A DNA stretch of 35,214 nucleotides from an uncultured Acidimicrobiia bacterium (GTDB lineage: Bacteria > Actinomycetota > Acidimicrobiia > Acidimicrobiales > SZUA-35). How positions within the stretch are numbered: position 1 is the first letter of the stretch; the number at the start of each line of letters is the position of its first letter. The notes under the pieces are model-generated. The model saw only the letters and a program-made list of their open reading frames with translations. It had not been told where the DNA came from and ran no database searches. Below are positions 17,973 through 27,172 of the stretch, piece by piece. Location of the stretch: assembly GCA_937890445.1 (NCBI GenBank), contig CALACD010000040.1:1-35214 (forward strand), given 5' to 3'. The position numbers were made by a program, and so were the translations under genes.

Positions 17973-18911
17973 TCAGCTGTCACCCCTGCCGAGGACGAAA
18001 ATGGCAGCCAGTCCGGCAATGGCTTTACCGAGACCGATCGGCTCGCTCGGTACCTGTTGACCTGGCGTCCCACCGACGTGGGTCAGCGTCGCGGTCTGCT
18101 GGTCGAGAGGTAGGGTCACGGAACGTTCGATGGCTGCATTGACCTCGGCCCCGATGATCACGGCGATGGCGCTCAACTGGAAGAAGATGATGATGGCGGC
18201 GATCGACCCGAGAATCCCGTAGGACGCCGGCATTCCACCGGCGAAGGAGAAATAGAGCGCAAAGAGCCCGGCGAAGGCCAAGAACGACATCGTGCCGACG
18301 ATGGCGCCCGGGTTCTTCCACGGGGTCTTGGGAGCCCGGTCCGGTCCGAATCGGTACAGCAGCGTCAAGCCGCCTGCCATGGCCACTGCCAGCAGCGGGA
18401 ACCGCAGGATGTTCAACAACAGTTGGGTCGGCCCGGACAACCCGACCTCGTCCATGACGCGAGGAAGAGCCCCGAGGAGGAACACGATGGCGACGACGCC
18501 GACGATGGCCCCGGCGGTGAACAACCAGGCGATCCCGCGGACCTTCCAACCCTTCCGTCCTTCGACGGCTCCGTAGGCCAGGTTGACCGAGAGCACGAGC
18601 TTCTGGACGGCTCCCGATGCCGAGAACAGCGCGAGAAAGATCCCGACGGCAAGCGCCGTTGGCCCACTGTTCTTGGCCTCGGCGACGGCGATCGTGAGTT
18701 GGTCCTTCACCAGCTCGGCCGTTCCCGGGTCCATGTTGGCGGCCAGGCTGTCGATCTGGTCGGAGATCTCGGTGGGGTCGGTCACGATCGAGTAGATCGA
18801 GACCAGGGCGATCAGGGTGGGGACGAGGGCCAACGTCGCGTAGAACGCGATACCAGCCGCCATGATGACGACGTTGTGGGCCTTGATGCGAGCCAGGATG
18901 TTCTTGATCAT
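17973..18911 (-). CDS. YihY/BrkB (UPF0761) family inner-membrane protein
   Basis: IKNILARIKAHNVVIMAAGIAFYATLALVPTLIALVSIY...; multi-TM BrkB pattern. Confidence 0.88.
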   Translation of the reverse strand: MIKNILARIKAHNVVIMAAGIAFYATLALVPTLIALVSIYSIVTDPTEISDQIDSLAANMDPGTAELVKDQLTIAVAEAKNSGPTALAVGIFLALFSASGAVQKLVLSVNLAYGAVEGRKGWKVRGIAWLFTAGAIVGVVAIVFLLGALPRVMDEVGLSGPTQLLLNILRFPLLAVAMAGGLTLLYRFGPDRAPKTPWKNPGAIVGTMSFLAFAGLFALYFSFAGGMPASYGILGSIAAIIIFFQLSAIAVIIGAEVNAAIERSVTLPLDQQTATLTHVGGTPGQQVPSEPIGLGKAIAGLAAIFVLGRGDS

Positions 18912-19102
18912 CCTTCGGGGGTCTCCTCGAGGTCGATGATGTGGGCACCGGTTCGATCACGGTTGGGGCTGTTGGTGGGGTCGATCCGGACCCCTTTGGC
19001 CGTGAACCGTCGCTGCGGGAAGTTGAGACGGTCGATCACCACGGCTATCAACCCGAGCAGGACGCCACCTGCGCAAAGGAGCAGCACCGCGGTCTGTGTC
19101 AT
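18908..19102 (-). CDS. Small single-TM protein, 64 aa (start ATG 19102)
   Basis: MTQTAVLLLCAGGVLLGLIAVVIDRLNFPQRRFTAKG...; ATGA overlap with the downstream YihY gene. Confidence 0.7.
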   Translation of the reverse strand: MTQTAVLLLCAGGVLLGLIAVVIDRLNFPQRRFTAKGVRIDPTNSPNRDRTGAHIIDLEETPEG

Positions 19103-19126
19103 GGGAGCACTGCGGTCTGTGTCATG
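19080..19126 (-). repeat. 23-bp period tandem duplication of the start region
   Basis: Minus strand ATGACACAGACCGCAGTGCTCCC followed by ATGACACAGACCGCGGTGCTGCT. Confidence 0.85.
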
Positions 19127-19255
19127 TCGTCCTCCGACGTGGTTCGCCCTGCTCACCGAGCGTATCGAGCAGCCACCGGTCACCCGAGCACTGGCCGATC
19201 GGATTTTCGTCGAGGGGTCGCCGTCGACGGATCAGATGCGACGACTCGGTCACGG

Positions 19256-20206
19256 TCACGAGGGTGGTCGGACGACCACGGTGACGGAGGATTCGGTGCG
19301 GTCGGACCAACGCGACTTGTAGTCCATGTCCATGCCGAGGTCATAGACGGAGGCATCCCCCGAGCACAACAGCGAGTTCACCTGGTGGGCTTGCAGGAGG
19401 TTGCCTATCGAGAGATGGGCGGCCGCTTCGACGTAGCTCAGCTGCAGTCCTCGATAGCGATCACCCCGAACGCCTCCGAGGATGAAGCCGAGATCCTGCC
19501 CGTCGAGCGTGGCGATGAAGCACCGGCACCGATGCCGAACCTGGAGACGATCGATCATCGTCCGGTAGAAGAGTTCCATTGGCTCGGACGTGATGCCATC
19601 GCGGTCGCGGCCCTTCCAACTGCGGCGCTCGATGGCCAGCAGTCGGTCCATCAGATCGGGGTGTCGGCTAACATCGACGAACTCGACGCCCGCCCCCTCG
19701 GCTGCCCGCTTCGCCTTGCGCAGGTTGCGTCGGAAGGTGGGTGACCGTCGCTGCCACCAGCCTTCACCATCGAGTTCGGCCAGCCGTCGCACGATTCCCG
19801 GGACCGCACCCACGGTCCCCAGGCGACTCAGTGGTCCGGCCACTTGGCGGGCGAGATCCAGATCGGCGGGAAATCCGGGAAGGACGAGCGATGACGAGGG
19901 CTCGGCCTCGAGCCGTTCGGCGACCCTCTCGGCGAGGGCCGTCAGGTCACGGCCGAGCATCGGACACGCGAAGCCCCACAGCGGCTCCATCCCCGCGACG
20001 AGTCGCTCGCTGTCCGTCGCTTCGTAGGACGCGAGCAGGGCGACGCAGTCGCCGTGGCGTATGACCATCGGCTCGGAGGCGGGTGCGAAGCCTCGGTGTA
20101 CCGGCAGGATCCAGTCAGGTCCGCTGCACCAGGAATCGATCCCGGGGGTGACGTCGACGGCTGCTTCGATCTCGCTACTGCTGATCTCCGACAGTTCGGG
20201 CGGCAC
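19256..20206 (-). CDS. GNAT-fold (FemAB/BioF2-like) acetyltransferase; start approximate (GTG 20206)
   Basis: WWQRRSPTFRRNLRKAKRAAEGAGVEF...ERRSWKGRDRDGI...FIATLDGQDLGFILGGVRGDRYRGLQLSYVEAAAHLSIGNLLQAHQVNSLL...YDLGMDMDYKSRWSD. Confidence 0.78.
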   Translation of the reverse strand: MPPELSEISSSEIEAAVDVTPGIDSWCSGPDWILPVHRGFAPASEPMVIRHGDCVALLASYEATDSERLVAGMEPLWGFACPMLGRDLTALAERVAERLEAEPSSSLVLPGFPADLDLARQVAGPLSRLGTVGAVPGIVRRLAELDGEGWWQRRSPTFRRNLRKAKRAAEGAGVEFVDVSRHPDLMDRLLAIERRSWKGRDRDGITSEPMELFYRTMIDRLQVRHRCRCFIATLDGQDLGFILGGVRGDRYRGLQLSYVEAAAHLSIGNLLQAHQVNSLLCSGDASVYDLGMDMDYKSRWSDRTESSVTVVVRPPS

Positions 20207-20226
20207 GAGCGGCGACGTGGCTCTGA

Positions 20227-20853
20227 CTAGTCGATCTGTTGAAGGAGTTGCTCGTACCGTGCCCGCTTGCGTCTCGACACCAGGCTCTCCACCAGGCGAA
20301 GCTTCTGCGTGGACCGATCGACCTGCTTGCCCAGTCGATGGATCTCCTTCTGGGCGGTGGAGAGTTGCTGGGCCGAGGCCGATTCGCTCTCCTGCCAGGC
20401 AGCCCAGGCGCGGTCGATCTCGGCTTGAGCCTTCTCGAGGCGCTCGGTCTGGACAGCATGAGCTGTCTGCAACTGGTGGAAATCGTGTTCGAGTCGCTGC
20501 CGCTCGGTCTGTTCGGCTTCGAGGTCGTCGGTGGTGGAGCGGAGCTTGGCTGCTGCGGTGTCTCGTTCGGACTCGGCAACGGCGGCTCGGACCTCGGCCT
20601 CGGTCACTCGATCCGTCATCTGTGTGATCTCGGCCAGTACCGCAGCCAGCCCATCCGACACCGCGGGATCGCGCAGGTCGATCACCGATCGGTCGAACTC
20701 CTTGTCGAGCCATTCGCTCGACATCAGCCACGAACCGTCTTCGGCTCGTTCCACCTCGTCGACTTCGCCGGTTGCCAAACGCCGCCGAAGCGCCCGTTCC
20801 GAAACGTGCCATCCACGAACGGCATCTCGAATTCCCACCATTTCCCGCGCCAT
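20227..20853 (-). CDS. HTH (MerR/excisionase-like) plus long coiled-coil protein
   Basis: MAREMVGIRDAVRGWHVSERALRRRLATGEVDEVERAEDGSWLMSSEWLD followed by heptad-rich helix; ATG 20853 with TAGATT 7 nt upstream. Confidence 0.65.
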   Translation of the reverse strand: MAREMVGIRDAVRGWHVSERALRRRLATGEVDEVERAEDGSWLMSSEWLDKEFDRSVIDLRDPAVSDGLAAVLAEITQMTDRVTEAEVRAAVAESERDTAAAKLRSTTDDLEAEQTERQRLEHDFHQLQTAHAVQTERLEKAQAEIDRAWAAWQESESASAQQLSTAQKEIHRLGKQVDRSTQKLRLVESLVSRRKRARYEQLLQQID

Positions 20854-20921
20854 TCGTCGCAATCTAGCGACCCGACAGCCCGGATGGCTCAAGAGCGATT
20901 AGTCCCAACAGCATGACCGGA

Positions 20922-21413
20922 TCAGCGGCCCGGCCCGTCGTCGCCACAGAGACGCTCGTAGGTACGTCGGCTTCGACGCGAGACCAGAGCTTCCAGGGTG
21001 TGCACGGACCTTCGGGCGCCGTCGAGTTCCGAGCGCAGCCAATCGATGGTTCGATCTCGGGCACTGAGGATCTCGGCCAGTTCATCACACGTTCTGGCCA
21101 GCTCGCGGTGTGCGTCCTGGAGTTGTTCGCTGCGCAAGAGGTTCTCGCTGCGTAGCGCGGCGTTGTCGACTTCGAGCCGGTGTCGCTCGGCTTGTTCTGC
21201 TTCGAGGTCGTCGGTCAGTCGTCGAACCTTGCCGACGGCGGCCAGCCGTTCTTGGGTCGCCAGGTCGGCCTTGGTTTCGGCCGCCCCGGTGCGCTCGCTC
21301 AGAGCAATGACCTCGTTGAGCGCCTCGGCCAGGCCGGTTGCCACCATCGGGTCCCGAAGGTCGATGATGGTTTCGTGTTCCTCCAGCTCGACACGTGACC
21401 CAAGATCCGGCAT
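20922..21413 (-). CDS. Coiled-coil protein, paralog of the adjacent gene without the HTH
   Basis: Shares IDLRDPxVxxGLAxxLxE, TDDLEAEQxERxRLE and LVSRRxRxxYExL with 20227-20853; ATG 21413 with TAGGTT 7 nt upstream. Confidence 0.65.
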   Translation of the reverse strand: MPDLGSRVELEEHETIIDLRDPMVATGLAEALNEVIALSERTGAAETKADLATQERLAAVGKVRRLTDDLEAEQAERHRLEVDNAALRSENLLRSEQLQDAHRELARTCDELAEILSARDRTIDWLRSELDGARRSVHTLEALVSRRSRRTYERLCGDDGPGR

Positions 21414-21603
21414 GGACCGCAACCTAGTTTCTCGTCGTCGGGGATACGGGGATGCTTGTCGAAGCTTCGGAGTGGCGCGTGCCCGCAGCGGAATCGGGCC
21501 GGACCGAGCTGCGAGGATGCTGTAAGAAAGGTGTTTGGTGGTCGTCGCAGTTGGTTCATCTTTGTGAAATGAGCCGTTGACGGGTGCTCGGTACCTTCGT
21601 TCC

Positions 21604-23886
21604 ATGAAGTGCCCGGACGTTGATCCCTTCCTCGGAACGGAGGTGTCCCAGCTGCGTCCTCCCCGCGGACTGGCCGCAACGTGGTGGCTTCCGAAGCCTC
21701 AGGTCGGTAACACCCATCCCGGGGCGTGCAGCCCTCTGGGCATGGTCTCGGCCTGCGCATACTCGGGTGCCTACCCCACCGGCTACGGGTTGTACGACAA
21801 GAGCACCGAGGGGCTTCCCGCCCCGTTGTTCGATCGCTATCAATCCTCGGGATTCACCCATTTCCAGCAGTCCGGAACCGGGGCCATTCGGAAGTACTAC
21901 AACTATCTGCGGGTGACGCCGATGTTGGGTCCGCTGGACGAACTCGGGACCAGTTGGCCGCTGTGGGACGAGACCGCCGAACCCGGCTACTACGCGGCCA
22001 CCTTGGGCGGCGGTCGCCCGACCGCTGATCAGGCGGTGGGGGACGGCGAGGTCGGCATCCGGTCCGAGATCACCGTAGGGCCCAAGTCGGCCGTGCACCG
22101 CTACCGGTTTCCGTCGATCGAAGATGCTCGTGTCGTGGTGGACCTCTCGTGCGGCGGGTTGGTGATCGAGCACGGACGAACGGTCCCGATGAAGGCATCC
22201 ATCGAGAGTCTCGGTGGGGGAGCTGTCTGTGGTCAGGTGGTCATGGAGGGCGTGCCGGTATCGATCTATGCCGAGCTGGACGCTCCCGCTTCCTGGCGCT
22301 CGATGCTCTGGTTCGATCGTCGGTTGATGGAGGGCGGTTCCCGACTCGAGTTCGACTCGCTCCGAGAGACGACGTTGCGTGCCTTCGGGGCGATGTTTCG
22401 GGGCCCGATCGAGGCCGGCGACGTCGTCGAACTTCGCATCGGTTTCTCGTTGCGAGGTGTGGAGCAGGCTCGTGCCAATCTCGTCGCAGACTGCGGAACC
22501 ACGGGACCCGTCTTCTCTCGCCGGCGTCGGCTGACGACCGAGGCGTGGGCCGAGGTCCTGGATCGAATCGAGGTGACAGGAGGATCACCGGATCGTCGGT
22601 CGGTGATGGCCACGGCGCTCTACCACTCCCTGATCAAGCCTTGTTTGGCCGCTGACGAGAGTCCGTTCTGGGACAACGACGGGCCCTTCGCCTTCGACAT
22701 CGCGACGATGTGGGACATCTACAAGACGCAGATTCCACTGTTGACCCTGATCGCACCGGACAAGACGGTCGAGCTGCTGGCTGCGTTGCTCCGAGTCGCC
22801 GAACAGGAAGGAAACTTCCCGATTGGCTATCGGATGGCTCGGGGCGCAGATCGATTCTCTCGTCAGGGCAGCGCCTTGGCCCACACCGCCTTCGCTGATC
22901 TCTGCCGACTCGGTCTCGGCGACTTCGATTGGGAATGGGTGCTGCTCCACCTTCATGCCGACCTTCGTCGGACCTACGGTGAGGACTACCTGGAGAACGG
23001 CTTGGCCCATCCGATCACCCACACGTTGGATCTGGCCACCGGCTACGACTGCACGGCCGAGATCGCCGAGCGGGTGGGCGACCTCGAGCTCGCCGACCGA
23101 TTCCGGCTGCTGGCCGAAGGCTGGGCGGCCGCGTTCGATCCGGCGACCGGCCTGCTGGTCGACTCGACCTTCTACGAAGGCGGCCGGTGGAACTATTCGT
23201 TTCGGTTGCTGCACGACATGTCGACCCGGATCGCCCTCGCAGGTGGCGACGAGGCGTTCGTGCGCTTGCTCGACGCCTTCTTCGGATTCGACGCCGAGCC
23301 GGTCGAACAACTCGGACGGTCTCCGTCGGAACACGAGGTTGCCGCCGGCTACCTCCTCGACCGATTCGAGGGTCTCAACAACGAACCGGACATGGAGGCA
23401 CCGTACGCCTACCACTACGCCGGTCGCCCGGACCGGACGGCCGAAGTCGTTCACGCCATCACGCAGAACATGTTCGGAACCGGACGCGGCGGTCTGCCCG
23501 GTAACGATGACTCGGGGGGCTTGAGCTCATGGTATGTCTGGGCATCGCTCGGGCTGTTCCCGGTGGCAGGCCAGGGTGTGGTGTTGATCAGCACGCCGGC
23601 CTTCGCGCAGTCCCGGGTGCGGACCGCTCGAGGCGAGTTCTCCGTGATGGCACGGGGATTCGTCGAACCGACACCGGACAGCCCCGCCCAGTTCATCCAG
23701 TCGGCCTCGCTCGATGGGGTTGCTCTCGATCGGAGCTTCCTGACCCTGACCGAGCTCCACGCCGGGGGCGAGTTGCTGCTCGAGCTGGGAGCGACACCAT
23801 CAGCGTGGGGCACGGTGGCTCGGCCGCCCTCGAACCGGGGCGGCCGGCCGTCACCATCCTCAGAACTCAAGAAAGGGATCGAATGA
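21604..23886 (+). CDS. Glycoside hydrolase family 92 (alpha-mannosidase-like), no obvious signal peptide
   Basis: GH92 signature GRGGLPGNDDSGGLSSWYVWASLGLFPVAGQ; N-terminal PFLGT and HPGACSPLGMV; ATG 21604. Confidence 0.9.
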   Translation: MKCPDVDPFLGTEVSQLRPPRGLAATWWLPKPQVGNTHPGACSPLGMVSACAYSGAYPTGYGLYDKSTEGLPAPLFDRYQSSGFTHFQQSGTGAIRKYYNYLRVTPMLGPLDELGTSWPLWDETAEPGYYAATLGGGRPTADQAVGDGEVGIRSEITVGPKSAVHRYRFPSIEDARVVVDLSCGGLVIEHGRTVPMKASIESLGGGAVCGQVVMEGVPVSIYAELDAPASWRSMLWFDRRLMEGGSRLEFDSLRETTLRAFGAMFRGPIEAGDVVELRIGFSLRGVEQARANLVADCGTTGPVFSRRRRLTTEAWAEVLDRIEVTGGSPDRRSVMATALYHSLIKPCLAADESPFWDNDGPFAFDIATMWDIYKTQIPLLTLIAPDKTVELLAALLRVAEQEGNFPIGYRMARGADRFSRQGSALAHTAFADLCRLGLGDFDWEWVLLHLHADLRRTYGEDYLENGLAHPITHTLDLATGYDCTAEIAERVGDLELADRFRLLAEGWAAAFDPATGLLVDSTFYEGGRWNYSFRLLHDMSTRIALAGGDEAFVRLLDAFFGFDAEPVEQLGRSPSEHEVAAGYLLDRFEGLNNEPDMEAPYAYHYAGRPDRTAEVVHAITQNMFGTGRGGLPGNDDSGGLSSWYVWASLGLFPVAGQGVVLISTPAFAQSRVRTARGEFSVMARGFVEPTPDSPAQFIQSASLDGVALDRSFLTLTELHAGGELLLELGATPSAWGTVARPPSNRGGRPSPSSELKKGIE

Positions 23887-25220
23887 CTTCAAACCCTCCC
23901 TCCTGGACGTCCGGTCGCCGGTCGACGAGTCCGACGCAAAGACTCGTGATCGTGGTGCGGGCCGACCCGGTGATCTGCGGCCATTCGGGCGAGGCTCGGA
24001 ACTTGGCCGAGGTCGCGATCGAACGTGGATTCGACGATGTCCGGATCGTGACCTGGCCCATCGAGGTGGTTCAGGCAGCCGGTCTTCCGTTGAAACCACT
24101 GGACACGGTCATGCCGTACTCGCCCGGGATCACGGTCGAACGTCCGGGGGCGGTCGGCGATTACAAGGTGCCCGACGGGCGCTTCACCTCGGCCATGAAG
24201 GGACGGTTGTTCGAGCTCTTCACCGACGGGGTTCCCACGGTCTGTCTGTCCCTGTACCTGCTCCCGCACGCGACCGTGGTTCAGGAGGCCCTGGTGGCGG
24301 CGCGGGCCTCGGGCCTTCCGTGCAATGTGGTGACGCTGGCCGAGGCCGTCGGATCCGACATCACGAACATCGCGCGCAACTGCGTCACCGATGGTCAACT
24401 CGGGGCCGCCGCGTATCTGTTCTCCACCTATCTTGCTCATGATCATTGCCTTGCCGTCTCCGACTTCACCAAACAGCAGATCGTCGAGTCGGCCGAGGTC
24501 GTCGATGACGAGCTCGGTTCGACCTTCGCCCCGCAATGTCGCCGTCGGGTGCGCATCAGCTATCCCGCGATCGACACCGCGGCCTACATCGGCATCGAGC
24601 CGGCGCTGATCGCTCCTGTTCTCCGTGGACGGGGTCTGGAGCAGGACCAGTACGTGCTGTTCCTGTCGCGGATCACTCCGGCAAAGGGTGTGGATGACCT
24701 GATCGACGCCTATCGCCGATCGGCGGTGCGGCATCGGATGCCGTTGGTCATCGCGGGTACGGGACCCAACCTGGGTGCCATGCGGGCCCGAGCCGAAGCC
24801 AGTTTCGACGAGGGTGGCGTGGTGGTCTTCTTCGACGATGTCGACGATGCAGAGAAGTCGGTTCTGATGGCCGGGTGTGCCGCCTATGCCTTGCCCAGCA
24901 AGCCTGCGGTCGAGTTCGTCGAGACGTTCGGGATCGCCCTGGTCGAGAAGATGCTGGCCGGGGGCGGGCCCATCATCACCACTCGAACCGGTGGAATACC
25001 CGAAGCAGTCGGCGACACCGCGATCGACATTCCGGCAGGTGATCCGGCTGCGCTGGCCGATGCGCTCGATCTCGCCACACTGGGGCTGTCGGCGGCCGAG
25101 CGTAGGAGCCGAGCCGATCTGGCTCGGGCCCACGCCGTGCAATTCGATCGAGGCGTCGTGTTCGATCGAATGATGGAGCCGGTCATGTTGCCGCTCGAGC
25201 GCGACCTCGCCCTGGCCTGA
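23883..25220 (+). CDS. GT4-family glycosyltransferase
   Basis: GT-B pattern: SRITPAKGVDDLIDAYRRS, ALPSKPAVEFVETFGIALVEKMLAGGGPIITTRTGGIPEAVGDTA; ATGA overlap with GH92. ORF track start 23529 is too early. Confidence 0.85.
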   Translation: MTSNPPSWTSGRRSTSPTQRLVIVVRADPVICGHSGEARNLAEVAIERGFDDVRIVTWPIEVVQAAGLPLKPLDTVMPYSPGITVERPGAVGDYKVPDGRFTSAMKGRLFELFTDGVPTVCLSLYLLPHATVVQEALVAARASGLPCNVVTLAEAVGSDITNIARNCVTDGQLGAAAYLFSTYLAHDHCLAVSDFTKQQIVESAEVVDDELGSTFAPQCRRRVRISYPAIDTAAYIGIEPALIAPVLRGRGLEQDQYVLFLSRITPAKGVDDLIDAYRRSAVRHRMPLVIAGTGPNLGAMRARAEASFDEGGVVVFFDDVDDAEKSVLMAGCAAYALPSKPAVEFVETFGIALVEKMLAGGGPIITTRTGGIPEAVGDTAIDIPAGDPAALADALDLATLGLSAAERRSRADLARAHAVQFDRGVVFDRMMEPVMLPLERDLALA

Positions 25221-25235
25221 ACCGCAGACCGACGC

Positions 25236-25260
25236 TGCCTCAGCCCAGGTGCCTCAGCCC
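25236..25260. repeat. Tandem direct repeat, 14-bp period (TGCCTCAGCCC x2)
   Basis: TGCCTCAGCCCAGGTGCCTCAGCCC; second copy contains the deacetylase stop codon (25254-25256). Confidence 0.8.
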
Positions 25261-25964
25261 GAGGTGGTCCGGACCGAGGCGGTGGCGGTGAGCGATGCCA
25301 GATCCTGGGTTGCTCGGCCAGCCCGCATCGGGACACAGCTCTCGGGAAGCTCGAGGGTCGTTTCGATACCTCGCGCCACCACCTCGTCGAGAAATCGGGG
25401 CAGGTGATCCATGGCGCCGGTCGGGAGATCGTGCAGCACGAGCACCGTGTGCTCGTTGGTGTGCAGATCATCCAGTGCCGTGTCGACCCAGCCATCGATG
25501 TCCACCCAGTCCCGGGGGACGCTGTTCCACAACAGGACCGAATAGTCCTCGGCTCGGAGCAGTTCGACGGCAGCAGGGCTGAACAGGTGAGGGCCGAGAT
25601 GGCCCCCATGCCCGAACGGGCGGAACCAGATCGGGCCTCGGGATGTCGCTTGTTCCGGGCTGGGCGTGCACCGCCAGGCGGGCACGTTTGCATCGAGCAG
25701 ATGCTGTGTGTCGAGGATCTCGTGGTTGGCATGGGCCGGGTCGAGATCGTCCCCGAGCGGCACGCGGTGGTTCATGGAGTGGTTGACCACGATGTGTCCT
25801 TCGGCCAGACACCGGCGGGTCAAGGCCGGTCCCTCCGGCGCTGCCAGCATCTGGCCGATCACACAGAAGTAGGCCGGAAGTCGGCGTGCGGCCAGTGCGT
25901 CGAGCACCGCCGGCGTGGTGTCGGGCGACGGGCCGTTGTCGAAGGTCAGCGTCAGCCGGGTCAT
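25254..25964 (-). CDS. Polysaccharide deacetylase (CE4/NodB-like)
   Basis: LTFDNGPSPDTTP, NHSMNH, RPFGHGG motifs; ATG 25964 preferred because ATG 25973 lies within the -10-like TACGAT. Confidence 0.85.
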   Translation of the reverse strand: MTRLTLTFDNGPSPDTTPAVLDALAARRLPAYFCVIGQMLAAPEGPALTRRCLAEGHIVVNHSMNHRVPLGDDLDPAHANHEILDTQHLLDANVPAWRCTPSPEQATSRGPIWFRPFGHGGHLGPHLFSPAAVELLRAEDYSVLLWNSVPRDWVDIDGWVDTALDDLHTNEHTVLVLHDLPTGAMDHLPRFLDEVVARGIETTLELPESCVPMRAGRATQDLASLTATASVRTTSG

Positions 25965-26066
25965 GGTGGGCATCGTACTCCGGGCCGTCTTGGCCGGGAG
26001 GTCGAGCGGCGTGGCACGACAGCGCCTGATGCGTGGTGCGGCCGGTCCGTCGAGTAGAACGGCCCG

Positions 26067-26507
26067 ATGGCCCAATTCGTGATTTCGGTGCGGACGTTCA
26101 AGGGAGTGACCGAGGTCTTCGACTACATGGCCGACCTGCGAAACTTCGCAGAGTGGGATCCTGGTGTCAGCAAGGTGGCACAGGTCGTGGGCGATGGCGG
26201 TGGTGTCGCTTCGTCGTTCGATGTCGACGTGAAGGGTGTCGGCAAGGATCTGACCCTGCGGTACGAGACCACTCGCTACGAGCCGCCGACCGTGGTGGTG
26301 GCCCGGGCCGAGAGCTCGATGTTCACGTCGCTCGACAGGATCGAGGTCGTTGCCGACGGTGCCGGGTCCATCGTCACCTACGACGCCCAGCTGACCTTGA
26401 ACGGCCCCCTGGGGATCGCCGATCCATTGCTGGGTTTGGTGTTCAAGCGGATCGGGGGCCGGGCGGCCAAGGGACTGGTTCAGGTGCTCGACGGCGAAGT
26501 CGTCTGA
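26067..26507 (+). CDS. SRPBCC-fold protein
   Basis: VRTFKGVTEVFDYMADLRNFAEWDPGVSKVAQV... typical polyketide cyclase/START-like pattern. Confidence 0.85.
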   Translation: MAQFVISVRTFKGVTEVFDYMADLRNFAEWDPGVSKVAQVVGDGGGVASSFDVDVKGVGKDLTLRYETTRYEPPTVVVARAESSMFTSLDRIEVVADGAGSIVTYDAQLTLNGPLGIADPLLGLVFKRIGGRAAKGLVQVLDGEVV

Positions 26508-26590
26508 GCGAACGGTCGTCGAAGGTGGACGACGAACCGGTATCGACGCGGCCCTACGTTCCGGCCCTCTCGAAGTGCTAGAACCAGGGC

Positions 26591-27172
26591 ATGGGACGAT
26601 TGACTCCACGACCGAGAGCCGAGATGAGCGAGGCGCAGCAGGCGCTGTACGACCAGATGGTCGAGGGCCGAGCGGCGACAGCCGACGGTCACATCGGTGG
26701 CCCGTTCGATGCCTGGTGTCTGAATCCTTCGACCGGCCGTCGGGTCTGGCAGCTCGGAGGGGCCATTCGCCACAAGCCCTCCATCGACCGCCGCTACATC
26801 GAGTTGGCCATCCTGGTCACCGGTCAGTTCTGGCAGGCCCAGTTCGAATGGTTCGCTCACGAGCCCATGGCCCGAGAGGCCGGTGTACCCGAGGGAATCA
26901 TCGCGTCGGTGAAGGTCGGTGACGAACCGGACTTCACCGCGTCGGGGTCCAACCCGAGCGACGAAGCCTGTTATCGGTTCTGCTCGATGTTGCACCGCGA
27001 TCGGGCTGTCGACGACGCAACCTACTCCGCGGCCATCGAGCAATTCGGAGAGGCTGGTGTTGCCGAGCTGATCACGACGTGTGGGATGTACACACTGGTG
27101 TCGATGACGCTCAACACGTTCCAGGTCGATCTGCCCGACGGTGCCGAGTTGCCGTTTCCCGCTCATTCGTGA
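26591..27172 (+). CDS. Carboxymuconolactone decarboxylase-family protein
   Basis: HKPSIDRRYIELAILVTGQFWQAQFEWFAHEPMAREAGVPEGIIASVKVGD. Confidence 0.85.
   Translation: MGRLTPRPRAEMSEAQQALYDQMVEGRAATADGHIGGPFDAWCLNPSTGRRVWQLGGAIRHKPSIDRRYIELAILVTGQFWQAQFEWFAHEPMAREAGVPEGIIASVKVGDEPDFTASGSNPSDEACYRFCSMLHRDRAVDDATYSAAIEQFGEAGVAELITTCGMYTLVSMTLNTFQVDLPDGAELPFPAHS

Noticed and set aside
23889-25142. 417-aa antisense ORF opposite the glycosyltransferase
   Set aside because: Shadow ORF; GT4 motifs are on the + strand.
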